Positions 45,518 through 54,488 of a stretch of 64,000 bases of DNA are shown piece by piece (the stretch's first letter is position 1; each line of letters opens with the position of its first letter). Made by a program: the position numbers and the translations under genes. Source of the stretch: Microbacterium sp. MYb72 (lineage in GTDB: Bacteria; Actinomycetota; Actinomycetes; Actinomycetales; Microbacteriaceae). Below the pieces are notes generated by a model. That model made no database searches. It was given only the letters and a program-made list of their open reading frames with translations, and was not told the DNA's origin. The DNA is taken from positions 111,860 through 175,859 of the forward strand of contig NZ_PCOT01000004.1 of assembly GCF_002979415.1 (NCBI RefSeq), given 5' to 3'.

Positions 45518-45730
45518 ATGATGAGTACCACGAAGACCCTCGCTCTCTGGGTCGCCTACGGCACGAACGGAGTCGTCGGCAGCATCCGCCACGACGACGA
45601 CGGCTACACGGTCGTGATGGCAGGGTCGGATGCCGCAACAGGCAGCTACCCCAGCCTGGCGTCGGCGAAGGGCGCTCTGCACTCCCGCATGGCGCCGGGC
45701 AGCGCCTGGCCGCTGTTCCGCGAGCACTGA
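45518..45730 (+). CDS. Small conserved protein, unknown function
   Basis: The 70-residue protein is preceded by GGAAGGAG five bases before ATG (a second ATG follows directly). The order TLALWVAYGTNGVVGSIRHDDDGYTVVMAG and SYPSLASAKGALHSRM suggests a small beta-alpha domain with a methylated-DNA-binding-like strand pattern, but I do not recognise the family. The strong ribosome site and good codon use support it as a real gene. The palindrome array begins just downstream. Confidence 0.65.
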   Translation: MMSTTKTLALWVAYGTNGVVGSIRHDDDGYTVVMAGSDAATGSYPSLASAKGALHSRMAPGSAWPLFREH

Positions 45731-45772
45731 CCCCGCCCGGGATCGATCGCACTATGGACGATCGATCGCGCT

Positions 45773-45824
45773 ATGGATCAGAAATGACTCTCCAGGGAGC
45801 CTCTCCACAGCATTTCTGATCCAT
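45773..45824. repeat. 52-bp palindrome, copy 1, at the 3' end of the DUF559 gene
   Basis: The element has 14-bp inverted ends ATGGATCAGAAATG and CATTTCTGATCCAT. It abuts the stop codon of the DUF559 gene, with which it shares a base. Just to its left, GATCGATCGC-ACTATGGAC is duplicated with changes as a ~19-bp direct repeat (45741-45778). Confidence 0.85.
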
Positions 45825-46756
45825 CATCGGGTGATCATGCGAGAAGAGAGAGCCCGACGGAGGCACGCGAGAAAGACGCCGGGATCATCGAGGTCCGACT
45901 GGGTGAGGCGGATGACGAGCCACCCGCAGCCCTCGAGATCCCGCTGTCGCGCGATGTCCTTCCGCCACTGCGCCTTGTCGGTGCGATGCCCGTCGCCCTC
46001 GTACTCGATCGCGATCCTCAGCTCGGGGTACGCGAGATCCACTCTGGCGACGAAGCGGGATCCGTCCCTCACCACGAACTGCACCTCCGGTTCCGGTAGA
46101 CCGACATCCACGATGACCAGCCGCGTCTCCGTCTCCTTCGGCGATTCAACCCCCTCTCGCGCGCGCCGGAGGGCCTTTCTCACCGTGCCGCTGCCGCGGA
46201 ACCGTCCCCACTCGTCGAGCCGGGTCTCGACCTCGTGCAGGAAGAGCCGGGGTCTGCCGGCCTCGTCGAGCCCCGGATAGTGGGAGCAGCCTGTGACGAG
46301 CGCGTCGAGCAGGACCACCAGCTCGCGCACGCTGAGCTCTCCGGCGCAGCTGAAGACCGCGGCGACGGGATCGACCACGGGCGCCCCTCGGAGATGCCAG
46401 GTCCGCGCCCGTGCGGCGCCGAGCCGGCGCCCCCTGACCCCCGCCGCTCGCGGAGGGCTGTGCTCCTGCGGCGACGCGACCTCGAGCTCTTCCTCGACGC
46501 ACCAGGCTTCTGAGAGCGGAAGCGCCCACAGACGCACCGCCGTCCTCCCGACGAAGCGCTGCTCCGGGCGCATCCGCGGAAGGTAGCAGTCCACTCTCGC
46601 CCGGAACGATTCCGGAGGCGCAACCGATCTCACGCCGTGGAACGGACGCACGAGGTCGGCGGCATCCGCTCTCCCCCTACGGATGCCGAGGGCTGCGGCC
46701 CTCCGGACGCTGAACTCGGGCCCCAGCTGTTCGGGGAGAGGGATTCGATGACGCAT
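45824..46756 (-). CDS. DUF559 (Vsr-like endonuclease fold) protein with AbiEi-like N-terminus
   Basis: The 310-residue protein has an N-terminal part with VRRAAALGIRRGRADAADLVRPFHGVRSV, like AbiEi-type antitoxin winged helices. Its C-terminal DUF559 domain has DLAYPELRIAIEYEGDGHRTDKAQWRKDIARQRDLEGCGWLVIRLTQSDL. The Glu-Tyr-Glu-x-Asp-x-His core is a PD-(D/E)XK-like site. DUF559 proteins are abundant in actinobacteria and of unknown function. The gene is bracketed by two 52-bp palindromes (45773 and 46884), suggesting a mobile or palindrome-associated unit. Confidence 0.8.
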   Translation of the reverse strand: MRHRIPLPEQLGPEFSVRRAAALGIRRGRADAADLVRPFHGVRSVAPPESFRARVDCYLPRMRPEQRFVGRTAVRLWALPLSEAWCVEEELEVASPQEHSPPRAAGVRGRRLGAARARTWHLRGAPVVDPVAAVFSCAGELSVRELVVLLDALVTGCSHYPGLDEAGRPRLFLHEVETRLDEWGRFRGSGTVRKALRRAREGVESPKETETRLVIVDVGLPEPEVQFVVRDGSRFVARVDLAYPELRIAIEYEGDGHRTDKAQWRKDIARQRDLEGCGWLVIRLTQSDLDDPGVFLACLRRALSSRMITR

Positions 46757-46883
46757 TCCGGCATGCTCGCATCGACGGTGCTTTCCCGTCGCGGTGTTCG
46801 AGCTCCTGTCCCAGGCCAGGTGGACAACCCGCCCGCTCACCTGTTTGTGCAGTCCGACTCGCCTGGCTTCTGAGCTGCTCAGG

Positions 46884-46935
46884 ATGGATCAGAGATGCCG
46901 CTCCAAGGCCCCCTGCACCTACATTTTTGATCCAT
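46884..46935. repeat. 52-bp palindrome, copy 2, beyond the 5' end of the DUF559 gene
   Basis: The inverted ends ATGGATCAGAGATG and CATTTTTGATCCAT enclose a 24-base centre. It is exactly the same length as copy 1 and about half identical in the centre. It lies between the DUF559 promoter region and the end of pheA. Confidence 0.85.
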
Positions 46936-47012
46936 ACCATCGGTGGGACGCCCACGGGGGCCGGGAGGGGACGCACGGCGAGGCATCGTCGCGTGCCCGC
47001 ACGCGAGGGCGG

Positions 47013-47963
47013 TCAGGCGTCGGGCTCTCCGGAGAGGATGCCGCGCAGCCAGTCGCGCGCCTCGACGAACACGTCGTCGGAGTAGCGCTCCGGGTACTGC
47101 ACGATCTGCCTGTCGGCGCGGGGGTAGGAGCCGAGGAACACCACTCGGGGGCTGAACCGGCGGATGCCGAGCAGCGCGTCGGCCATGCGCTCGTGCTCGA
47201 TGTGACCGTCGGCGTCGATGACGAACCTGTAGCGGCCGAGCTCGTCGCCGATGGGGCGGGATTCGATCAGCGACAGGTTGATGCCGCGGGTCGAGAACTG
47301 CTCGAGCATCTCGAGCAGCGAACCGGGGTGGTCGTGGGGCAGCTCGACGATGAGCGAGGTCTTGTCGGCCCCGGTGGGCTCCGGCGAGCGCGTCGTGCGG
47401 GTCACGAGCACGAAGCGGGTGACGGCCTGGGCGTTGTCGCCGATGCCATCGGCGAGCACGTCCACGTCGTAGTGCTTCACGATGCCGGGAGGTGCGATCG
47501 CCGCCTGGGCGGGGAGCGAGCCGTCGAGCACGCCGATCGCGGAGGCGACGTTGCTCGCGGCCGGCACGTGGGAGTGCTGCGGCAGGTGCTCGCCGAGCCA
47601 GCCGTGGCACTGGGCGTAGGCGACGGGGTGGGCGGCGATGACGGAGACGTCCTCGAGCCGGGTGCCTCGGGGCGCCACCAGCACGAAGTTCACCCTGACG
47701 AGGTACTCGCCGATGATCCGCAGTCCTGGCAGCGTGGCCAGCGCGTCCTGCGTGGTGGAGACGCCGCCCTCGATCGAGTTCTCGATCGCGATCATCGCGG
47801 CATCCGACACCCCCGACAGCACGTCGTCGAGCGCTTCCCCGACGTTGTGCACGGGGCGCCATTCCTGGCCGCGCGCCTCGGGGACCTGGTCGAGCGCCGC
47901 TTCGGTGAACGTTCCTGCGGGGCCGAGGTAGCTGTAGGTGCGGCGTTCAGTCACGCGTTTCAC
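47013..47963 (-). CDS. pheA: Prephenate dehydratase
   Basis: The 316-residue protein has the two-lobed prephenate dehydratase domain: YSYLGPAGTFTEAAL, VSDAAMIAIENSIEGGVSTTQDAL, and AAHPVAYAQCHGWL. The TRF motif appears as AVTRFVLV. A C-terminal ACT domain begins at about residue 205 with TSLIVELPHDHPGSLLEML and the phenylalanine-binding ESRP. It makes phenylpyruvate, the last committed step before phenylalanine. The start is GTG at 47963 or 47954. It is divergent from pgm. Confidence 0.95.
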   Translation of the reverse strand: MKRVTERRTYSYLGPAGTFTEAALDQVPEARGQEWRPVHNVGEALDDVLSGVSDAAMIAIENSIEGGVSTTQDALATLPGLRIIGEYLVRVNFVLVAPRGTRLEDVSVIAAHPVAYAQCHGWLGEHLPQHSHVPAASNVASAIGVLDGSLPAQAAIAPPGIVKHYDVDVLADGIGDNAQAVTRFVLVTRTTRSPEPTGADKTSLIVELPHDHPGSLLEMLEQFSTRGINLSLIESRPIGDELGRYRFVIDADGHIEHERMADALLGIRRFSPRVVFLGSYPRADRQIVQYPERYSDDVFVEARDWLRGILSGEPDA

Positions 47964-48064
47964 CTTAGCCTTCCGCGTCGCGCGTGAGACTCCCGCCGAC
48001 GAAAACCTTCACACCTCTGGAAATGAGACGTGCGCGAACGGCCCGCTCGGTGCAGACTGTCTGC

Positions 48065-49708
48065 ATGACGAGCCGTGCCGGCCTCCCCGCGGAGGAAAGT
48101 GACCTCATCGACGTCGACGAGCTGATCGCCGCCTACTACGATCGCGTACCGGACCCCGGCGTCGCCGCCGAGCGCGTCGTGTTCGGCACCAGCGGCCACC
48201 GCGGCTCCTCGCTGTCGAACAGCTTCAACGAGAACCACATCCTCGCGACCACCCAGGCGATCGTCGACTATCGCACCGGCCAGGGCATCACCGGCCCGCT
48301 CTTCCTCGGACGCGACACCCACGCACTGTCCCTCCCCGCCGAGCGCAGCGCCATCGAGGTGCTCATCGCCAACGGGGTGGACGTGCGCGTCGACTCCCGC
48401 GACTCCTGGGTGCCGACGCCGGCGCTCAGTCACGCGATCCTCACCTACAACCGCGACCTGGCTCCGGATGCCGCCGGCCGCGCCGACGGCATCGTGGTCA
48501 CCCCGAGCCACAACCCGCCCCGCGACGGCGGCTTCAAGTACAACCCTCCGCACGGCGGCCCCGCCGACACGGATGCGACCGGCTGGATCGCCGACCGCGC
48601 CAACCAGCTCATCGCGAACGGCCTCGACGGCGTCAAGCGCGTCCGCTACGCCGACGTCGACGGGGACACGATCGGCGAGTACGACTTCCGCGACGCGTAC
48701 GTGCGCGACCTCTCCACCATCATCGACGTCGACGCCATCCGCCGCGCGGGCGTGCGGATCGGCGCGGACCCGCTGGGCGGAGCATCCGTCGAGTACTGGG
48801 CGCTCATCAAGGAGGTGCACGACCTCGACCTCACCGTCGTGAACCCCGAGGTCGACCCGACGTGGCGCTTCATGACGCTGGACTGGGACGAGAAGATCCG
48901 CATGGATCCGTCATCCCCCTCGGCCATGGCCTCCCTGGTCGCCAAGAAGGGCGACTACGACGTGCTCACGGGCAACGACGCGGATGCCGACCGCCACGGC
49001 ATCGTCACCCCGGATGCCGGTCTCATGAACCCCAACCACTACCTCGCGGTCGCGATCGACTACCTGTTCTCGCACCGCGCCGAGTGGCCGCGGGATGCCG
49101 CGATCGGCAAGACGCTCGTGTCGTCGATGATCATCGACCGCGTCGCCGAGTCGCTGGGTCGCCGCCTGCTGGAGGTGCCGGTCGGGTTCAAGTGGTTCGT
49201 GCCCGGCCTGCTCGACGGCTCGGTCGCGTTCGGCGGGGAGGAGTCGGCCGGAGCCTCGTTCCTGCGCAAGGACGGCACCGTCTGGTCGACCGACAAGGAC
49301 GGCATCCTGCTGTGCCTGCTCGCCGCCGAGATCATCGCCGTGACCGGCAAGACCCCGTCGGAGCGGTACCGCGAGCTGGAGGAGGCGTTCGGCTCGTCCG
49401 CGTACCAGCGCGTCGACGCGCCGGCCTCGCCCGAGCAGAAGGCCGCGCTGGCGAAGCTCGCCCCCGAGGCCGTGTCGGCGTCGACTCTCGCCGGCGAGCC
49501 CATCACCGCGAAGCTGTCGCACGCACCGGGCAACGGCGCGGCGATCGGCGGCCTCAAGGTGCAGACCGAGCACGCCTGGTTCGCTGCCCGCCCCTCGGGC
49601 ACGGAAGACGTCTACAAGCTGTACGCCGAGAGCCTCCTGGGCCCCGAGCACCTCGCCGAGGTGCAGTCGGAGGCCCGCGCCGTGGTGTCCGCCGCGCTCG
49701 GGGGCTAG
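48065..49708 (+). CDS. pgm: Phosphoglucomutase (alpha-D-glucose specific)
   Basis: The 547-residue alpha-phosphohexomutase has [11 protein letters not shown] near the N-terminus and the catalytic serine loop [25 protein letters not shown]. The metal loop is [13 protein letters not shown], the sugar loop is [10 protein letters not shown], and the phosphate-binding loop is [16 protein letters not shown]. It interconverts glucose 1- and 6-phosphate for glycogen, trehalose and envelope sugars. The start at 48065 is chosen because further upstream codons are atypical. Confidence 0.97.
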   Translation: MTSRAGLPAEESDLIDVDELIAAYYDRVPDPGVAAERVVFGTSGHRGSSLSNSFNENHILATTQAIVDYRTGQGITGPLFLGRDTHALSLPAERSAIEVLIANGVDVRVDSRDSWVPTPALSHAILTYNRDLAPDAAGRADGIVVTPSHNPPRDGGFKYNPPHGGPADTDATGWIADRANQLIANGLDGVKRVRYADVDGDTIGEYDFRDAYVRDLSTIIDVDAIRRAGVRIGADPLGGASVEYWALIKEVHDLDLTVVNPEVDPTWRFMTLDWDEKIRMDPSSPSAMASLVAKKGDYDVLTGNDADADRHGIVTPDAGLMNPNHYLAVAIDYLFSHRAEWPRDAAIGKTLVSSMIIDRVAESLGRRLLEVPVGFKWFVPGLLDGSVAFGGEESAGASFLRKDGTVWSTDKDGILLCLLAAEIIAVTGKTPSERYRELEEAFGSSAYQRVDAPASPEQKAALAKLAPEAVSASTLAGEPITAKLSHAPGNGAAIGGLKVQTEHAWFAARPSGTEDVYKLYAESLLGPEHLAEVQSEARAVVSAALGG

Positions 49709-49726
49709 GGCGCGCGGATCCCACCG

Positions 49727-49808
49727 CGTCTCGTCTCGCTCCGCTCGCTCGACGACCCGCTCTGCTGCCCCCGACCGCTGAGCGAGGAGCGCAGCGACGA
49801 GACGAACG
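49727..49808. repeat. Inverted pair of the GAGCGAGCGCAGCGAGACGA dispersed repeat
   Basis: An inverted copy (49727-49757) and a direct copy (49772-49808) face each other between convergent pgm and glycerate kinase genes. They can form a stem-loop serving as a bidirectional terminator. Same family as 11022, 34485 and 63885. Confidence 0.8.
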
Positions 49809-49810
49809 CC

Positions 49811-50914
49811 TCAGCGGATGCTGCGGGCGAGCGCGGCGCCGGCCTCGACGAGCCAGCGAGCGGGGTCGGCGAGAGCGGCCTCCGACGATCCGGCGAGCGC
49901 CGTCAACGAGGCGGATGCCGCGAACGGCGAGGTGTCGGCATCCGGGGTGATGCGGCCGGCCGCGAGCAGCGCGCGAACCCCCGCGTCGGCGGCCAGGGCG
50001 GCGATGTACGAGGGCACCTTGCCGTCGCCGGACTGCCCGTCGTACGACCCCTCGCCCGTGATCACCACGTCGGCGCGGGCGATCGCATCGGCGAGCCCGA
50101 TGAGCGATGCGACCTCCGCCGCACCGGGGGCGAGAGCCGCGCCCCACACCACGAGTGCGGCGCCGGTTCCTCCGGCCGCGCCCGCGCCGGGCATGGACGC
50201 GTCGAGTCCCAGCAGCCCGGCGAGACGCGCGAGCCCTGCGTCCACGACGGGGATGTCGGATGCCGTGAGCCCCTTCTGCGGGCCGAACACGGCGGCGGCG
50301 CCGCGCGGACCGGTCAGCGGGTTGGTCACGTCGGTGAGCACGAGCGTCGATGGCGCAGACCGCAGACCCGCGAGGTCGACGGAGGCGAGGTCGGCGAGCC
50401 CCCGAGCCCCGCGGGCGACGGGTACTCCCGCGGCGTCGAGGAACCGCGCTCCGAGAGCGGTCAGCATCCCCATCCCGCCGTCGGTCGACGCACTGGACCC
50501 GATGCCGACGACGAGCCGCGAGACGCCGTGGTCGAGCGCCGCGGCGATCGCCTGTCCGAGTCCGGTGGTGTCGGCATCCCACGGGCGCAGCGTCGTGAGG
50601 AGCTCGATGCCCGACGTGGAGGCGAGGTCGACGACCGCGGTGCCGCCGGGTGCCTCGTCTGTGGGTGGCAGCAGCAGCCAGGCCGTGCCGATCGGTTCGC
50701 CCGCGGGTCCGTCGACGGTGACCGGCATCCGCTCTGCGCCCGGCACCGCCGCGGCGAACGCGGCGACCGTGCCCTCTCCCCCGTCGGCCATGGGTCGGTG
50801 CACGAAGGAGGCGGCGGGATCGACGGAGGCCCATCCCGCGGCGAGCGCGTCCGCGGCGTCCGCGGCCGTGATCGTGCCCTTGAAGCTGTCGGGCGCCAGG
50901 ACGACGGAGGTCAT
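49811..50914 (-). CDS. Glycerate kinase (GlxK family)
   Basis: The 367-residue protein shows the type 1 glycerate kinase pattern: VVLAPDSFKGTITAADAADALAAG, RPMADGGEGTVAAF, VVDLASTSGIELL, VGIGSSASTDGGMGMLTALGARF, VFGPQKG, and VITGEGSYDGQSGDGKVP. It phosphorylates glycerate at O2 or O3, feeding glycolysis. It overlaps the LacI gene by four bases (ATGA), placing it in the regulator's operon. With the hydroxyacid dehydrogenase nearby it may complete a tartronate/hydroxypyruvate or uronate route. Confidence 0.93.
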   Translation of the reverse strand: MTSVVLAPDSFKGTITAADAADALAAGWASVDPAASFVHRPMADGGEGTVAAFAAAVPGAERMPVTVDGPAGEPIGTAWLLLPPTDEAPGGTAVVDLASTSGIELLTTLRPWDADTTGLGQAIAAALDHGVSRLVVGIGSSASTDGGMGMLTALGARFLDAAGVPVARGARGLADLASVDLAGLRSAPSTLVLTDVTNPLTGPRGAAAVFGPQKGLTASDIPVVDAGLARLAGLLGLDASMPGAGAAGGTGAALVVWGAALAPGAAEVASLIGLADAIARADVVITGEGSYDGQSGDGKVPSYIAALAADAGVRALLAAGRITPDADTSPFAASASLTALAGSSEAALADPARWLVEAGAALARSIR

Positions 50915-51966
50915 GCGAGACCGGGAGTGCTCGCGCGCACGATCACCTCGAGCGGGAGCGGCGCCTGCTGCCAGTCCGCGTCGACGGTCGCCCGGAACGC
51001 CTGGTAGCCGACCTCGCTGAGCGGCACCCGGACCGTCGTGAGGGCTGGTGCGACGTCGCTGCTGGACGGCACGTCGTCGAAGCCGCACACCGCGATGTCC
51101 TCGCCCACGGCGCGTCCGGCGTCGCGGATCGCCGACATCGCGCCGATCGCGACGATGTCGCTCATCCCGAACACCAGGGTGCCGGGTTCGACGCCCGCGG
51201 CGAGCTGGGCGGCCATCAGGGCCGTGCCCGACTCGCGGCGGAAGTCACCGCGCAGCACGCGGTCGACCGAGCCACCACCCGCGGCGAACCCGGTCTCGAA
51301 GCCCGCGAGGCGCTCGTCGGAGGTCAGCACGCCCTCCGCGGCCCCGATCAGGATCGCTGACCGGTAGCCGAGCTGGGCCATGCGCTCGCCCAGCGCCCGC
51401 GCACCGCTGCGGTTGTCGATCTCGACGTGGCGTCCGTCGCCCTCGCCGGCGCCGAAGGTCACGATCCGCCCGCCCAGGCGCGAGAACTCTGCGAGCTCGC
51501 GCGCCGTTCCCGTGTCGGGCGGCCCCGTGGTGCGGGAGGCCGCGAGGATGAGCCCCTGGGGGCGCTGTCCGCGGAGCGCCCGCACGATGCGGGCCTCGCG
51601 CTCGGGGTCCCGTTCGGTGATCGCGATCGTGACGACGAGACCGTGCTCGTCCGCTCCGCGCGCGACGCCGGAGGCGATGAGTCCGAAGTACGGGTCGGCG
51701 ATGTCGGCGACGAGCAGGGCGATCACGGGAGAGGTTCCCCTGGCGGTCGACTGCGCGGAGACGTTCGCCGTGTACCCGAGTTCGGACGCCGCCCGCTCGA
51801 CGCGCTCGCGGAACGACTCGGCGACCTTGCGCTCTGAGCCGTTGAGCACACGGGATGCGGTGGCGAGTGAGACACCGGCCTCGCGCGCGACGTCGTGCAG
51901 GGTCGGGGCCGCTCCGCGCGCATGCCGCGGCCGGCGGACCGGGGAAGGGCTTTCCGGCGTGCTCAT
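50911..51966 (-). CDS. LacI-family transcriptional regulator 1
   Basis: The 351-residue protein has an N-terminal LacI headpiece (TLHDVAREAGVSLATASRVLNGSERKVAESFRERVERAASELGY) with an extra ~20-residue basic extension ahead of it. It also has a periplasmic-binding-like effector domain (VIALLVADIADPYFGLIASGVARGADEHG to the end). Its own promoter carries the operator at 52016. It probably controls the glycerate kinase and sugar transport genes. Confidence 0.93.
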   Translation of the reverse strand: MSTPESPSPVRRPRHARGAAPTLHDVAREAGVSLATASRVLNGSERKVAESFRERVERAASELGYTANVSAQSTARGTSPVIALLVADIADPYFGLIASGVARGADEHGLVVTIAITERDPEREARIVRALRGQRPQGLILAASRTTGPPDTGTARELAEFSRLGGRIVTFGAGEGDGRHVEIDNRSGARALGERMAQLGYRSAILIGAAEGVLTSDERLAGFETGFAAGGGSVDRVLRGDFRRESGTALMAAQLAAGVEPGTLVFGMSDIVAIGAMSAIRDAGRAVGEDIAVCGFDDVPSSSDVAPALTTVRVPLSEVGYQAFRATVDADWQQAPLPLEVIVRASTPGLA

Positions 51967-52015
51967 GACCCGAGCATACTGGGATGACCGACAGACTCCG
52001 AGAGGTTTCGCGGCC

Positions 52016-52031
52016 TGGCAACCGCTTGCCG
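52016..52031. promoter_or_regulatory. LacI-type operator 1
   Basis: TGGCAACCGCTTGCCG lies 50 bases upstream of the first lacI gene. It differs from the other two copies (53123 and 62334) only at the centre and last base, which suggests autoregulation. Confidence 0.7.
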
Positions 52032-52033
52032 GT

Positions 52034-53035
52034 TCAGGCCATCCTCGCGAGAGCGCTCTCGTCGATCGCGTGCAGCAGGGGCTCCCCTGCGACGAGGCGC
52101 GCCAGCTCCTCTCCCACGAGCTCGCCCATCGCCCCGCGGTCGGCGCCCATGGAGCCCGCGACGTGCGGTGTCAGCTCGACGTTCTCGAGCTCCCAGAGCG
52201 GCGAATCGGGCGCGGGCGGCTCGTCGACCGTCACGTCCAGGAGCGCCGTGAGGTCGGTCCGGCGCGAGAGCACCGAGACCAGTGCGGCCTCGTCGATCAG
52301 CCCGCCCCGAGCGGTGTTGACGAGCGTCGCGCCCTGCGGCATCCGCTCGAGCAGCGCCGCGCCGATCATGCCCGTCGTCGCCGGCAGCAGCGGGGCATGC
52401 AGGCTCACGACCTCCGAGCGCGAGAACAGCTCCTCGATCGAGACCAGCTCGATCCCCAGCTCCGCAGCCGCCGCGGGAGAGGCGTAGGGATCGGCGGCCA
52501 GCAGCCGCACGCCGGTGCCCTGCAGCCGCTCCGCGACACGGCGTCCGATCGCGCCGAGCGCCACGAGCCCGACCACGCTGCTCCGCGTTCCGGAGGCGAA
52601 CTGCGACGCGGCATCCTTCGACCGCAGCTCGCGGTAAGCCCGCCGCGCTGCGGGCACTCCGCGGGCGGCGAGCACGATCTGCGCCGCCGTCATCTCGGCG
52701 ACAGGCTCGGCGTTCGCCGCGGCCGCCGAGACCACCGTGATCCCTCGCGCCCAGGCGGCATCCGTGACGATGTGCTTGACCGATCCGGCCGCGTGCAGCA
52801 CCGCCGTCAGCCGCGGAGCACGCTCCAGCAGGGCCGCGTCGATCACCGGCGCCCCCCACCCCGTGAGCAGCACGTCGACATCGCGCAGCGCCTCGGGGTC
52901 CGCCGCCAGCTCCTCTGCGGTGAGGAACGGTCGGACCAGGTCCACGGTACGGTCGATACCTGCCAGAACCTCTGCCGGATAGACGTCGTCTCGACGTCGC
53001 TCCTCCATCACCAGCCGCGCTCGCATGCGCTCCAT
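52034..53035 (-). CDS. D-2-hydroxyacid dehydrogenase (NAD-dependent)
   Basis: The 333-residue protein has the catalytic and cofactor domains of the family: LHAAGSVKHIVTDAAWARGI, the nucleotide fold VVGLVALGAIGRRVAERLQGTG, VSLHAPLLPATTGMIG, LVNTARGGLIDEAALV with catalytic Arg, DVTVDEPPAPDSPL with Glu, and TPHVAGSMG with His. It would reduce or oxidise a glyoxylate/hydroxypyruvate-type acid. ATG at 53035 with AAGGAG upstream is preferred over a TTG further out. It is divergent from the sugar transport operon. Confidence 0.9.
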   Translation of the reverse strand: MERMRARLVMEERRRDDVYPAEVLAGIDRTVDLVRPFLTAEELAADPEALRDVDVLLTGWGAPVIDAALLERAPRLTAVLHAAGSVKHIVTDAAWARGITVVSAAAANAEPVAEMTAAQIVLAARGVPAARRAYRELRSKDAASQFASGTRSSVVGLVALGAIGRRVAERLQGTGVRLLAADPYASPAAAAELGIELVSIEELFSRSEVVSLHAPLLPATTGMIGAALLERMPQGATLVNTARGGLIDEAALVSVLSRRTDLTALLDVTVDEPPAPDSPLWELENVELTPHVAGSMGADRGAMGELVGEELARLVAGEPLLHAIDESALARMA

Positions 53036-53071
53036 GTGCTCTCCTTCGAAGGCGAAACATCCGATCAATGA

Positions 53072-53100
53072 TTGACAGTGCTCGCGTCCCTAGGTTAGAT
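53072..53100 (+). promoter_or_regulatory. Sigma70-type promoter of the sugar ABC operon
   Basis: TTGACA (53072-53077), a 17-base spacer and TTAGAT (53095-53100) form a near-consensus promoter. The LacI-type operator lies about 15-30 bases beyond the expected start point. Confidence 0.75.
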
Positions 53101-53122
53101 TCGCCAACGACGTCTTGCAAAG

Positions 53123-53138
53123 TGGCAAGCGTTTGCCA
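53123..53138. promoter_or_regulatory. LacI-type operator 2
   Basis: TGGCAAGCGTTTGCCA lies between the promoter and the binding-protein gene, where a bound LacI protein would block transcription. Confidence 0.8.
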
Positions 53139-53153
53139 AACCCTGGAGAACCC

Positions 53154-54488
53154 ATGCACACAAAGATGAAAGCAGCCGCAATCCTGGGCGTCGTGACGCT
53201 CGCCCTTGCCGGCTGCTCCAGCACGGCCGCCCCCGAAGGCGGTTCCGGCGTCACGCAGGACGAGGATGCCGTCCTCGAGATCTGGACCCGCACGACCCCC
53301 GGAAGCCCCAGCGAGGCGGCGACGATCCGGCAGGTCGAGGCGTTCACGGAGGCCACCGGCTACAAGGCCGAGGTCACCGCGATCTTCGACGACTTCGAGA
53401 TCAAGCTCGCCCAGCGTGCAGGGCAGAAGGACCTGCCCGACATCGTGCTCAACGACGTCAGCCAGCTCGGCACCATGCAGTCCCAGGGCATCCTCCGCGA
53501 GATCGACCTCAAGGACATCAAGAACTCCAAGGACATGACGGCGCAGGCGCTCGAGGCCGGCAAGGCCGTCGACGGCAAGACCTACGGCATCCCGTACTCG
53601 GCACAGGCGAACGCGCTCATGATCCGCAGCGACTGGCTGCAGAACCTCGGCCTCGAGGCGCCGACCGACTGGGACGAGATGCTCGAGGTCGCCACGGCCT
53701 TCACCGAGAAGGACCCCGACGGCAACGGCCAGGCCGACACCTACGGCCTCGCGGTTCCCGGATCGACCAAGCGCGGCTACGCCTCCTGGTACTTCTCCAA
53801 CTTCCTGTGGGCCGCGGGCGGCGACTTCATCACGGGCTCCGGCGACGAATGGCTGCCGTCGATGAGCTCCGACGAGGCGATCGAGGCCGCGACCTGGTTC
53901 CGCGACCTGCAGTGCAAGGCCGGGGTCGTCCAGCCGGGCGCCCCCAGCATGGACACGCCGCCGACCAACGAGGCGTTCGAGTCCGGCGTCGCGGGCATGT
54001 ACCTGACCGGCCCGTACATGATGCCCCGCTTCGACAAGGTGCTGGGCGCCGACAAGTACACCGTCGTCCCCGCCCCCAAGGGTCCGAAGGACTCCTCCGT
54101 GCTCGCCGAGGGCGGCACGGTCTACCTGATGGCCGGCTCCGAGAACGAGAAGGGCCAGACGGCCTTCGCCGACTGGTACGTCAGCCCCGACGCCCAGAAG
54201 TTCGGCATGGAGGGCACGGATGCCTTCGCGATCCAGCTCCCGGTGAACGAGAAGGTCGACATCGCCGACGTGCGCGACGACCCCCGCTGGCAGACCTTCG
54301 CGACCGCCTACCAGGAGAGCGGCCACTACGCGCCGACCATCCCGAGCTGGACCCCGGTCCGCCAGATGAGCGCCGACACCATCAACGCGCTGCTCGCCGA
54401 CTGCTCGCTCGACGTCGAAGAAGAACTCACCAAGCTCGACGGCAAGCTGACGGCCGAGCTCCTGACGCAGGGAATCCTCAAGCAGTGA
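53154..54488 (+). CDS. Sugar ABC transporter substrate-binding lipoprotein (family 1)
   Basis: The 444-residue protein has lipobox LALAGC (Cys ~21) after a short signal. It then follows extracellular solute-binding proteins of the maltose/oligosaccharide type: VLEIWTRTTPGSPSEAATIRQVEAF, DIVLNDVSQLGTMQSQGILREI, GIPYSAQANALMIRSDWLQNLG, and MYLTGPYMMPRFDKVLG. It feeds the two permeases that follow. GGAG lies five bases before ATG at 53154. No ATPase gene is nearby; such systems often share a global MsmK-like ATPase. Confidence 0.93.
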   Translation: MHTKMKAAAILGVVTLALAGCSSTAAPEGGSGVTQDEDAVLEIWTRTTPGSPSEAATIRQVEAFTEATGYKAEVTAIFDDFEIKLAQRAGQKDLPDIVLNDVSQLGTMQSQGILREIDLKDIKNSKDMTAQALEAGKAVDGKTYGIPYSAQANALMIRSDWLQNLGLEAPTDWDEMLEVATAFTEKDPDGNGQADTYGLAVPGSTKRGYASWYFSNFLWAAGGDFITGSGDEWLPSMSSDEAIEAATWFRDLQCKAGVVQPGAPSMDTPPTNEAFESGVAGMYLTGPYMMPRFDKVLGADKYTVVPAPKGPKDSSVLAEGGTVYLMAGSENEKGQTAFADWYVSPDAQKFGMEGTDAFAIQLPVNEKVDIADVRDDPRWQTFATAYQESGHYAPTIPSWTPVRQMSADTINALLADCSLDVEEELTKLDGKLTAELLTQGILKQ

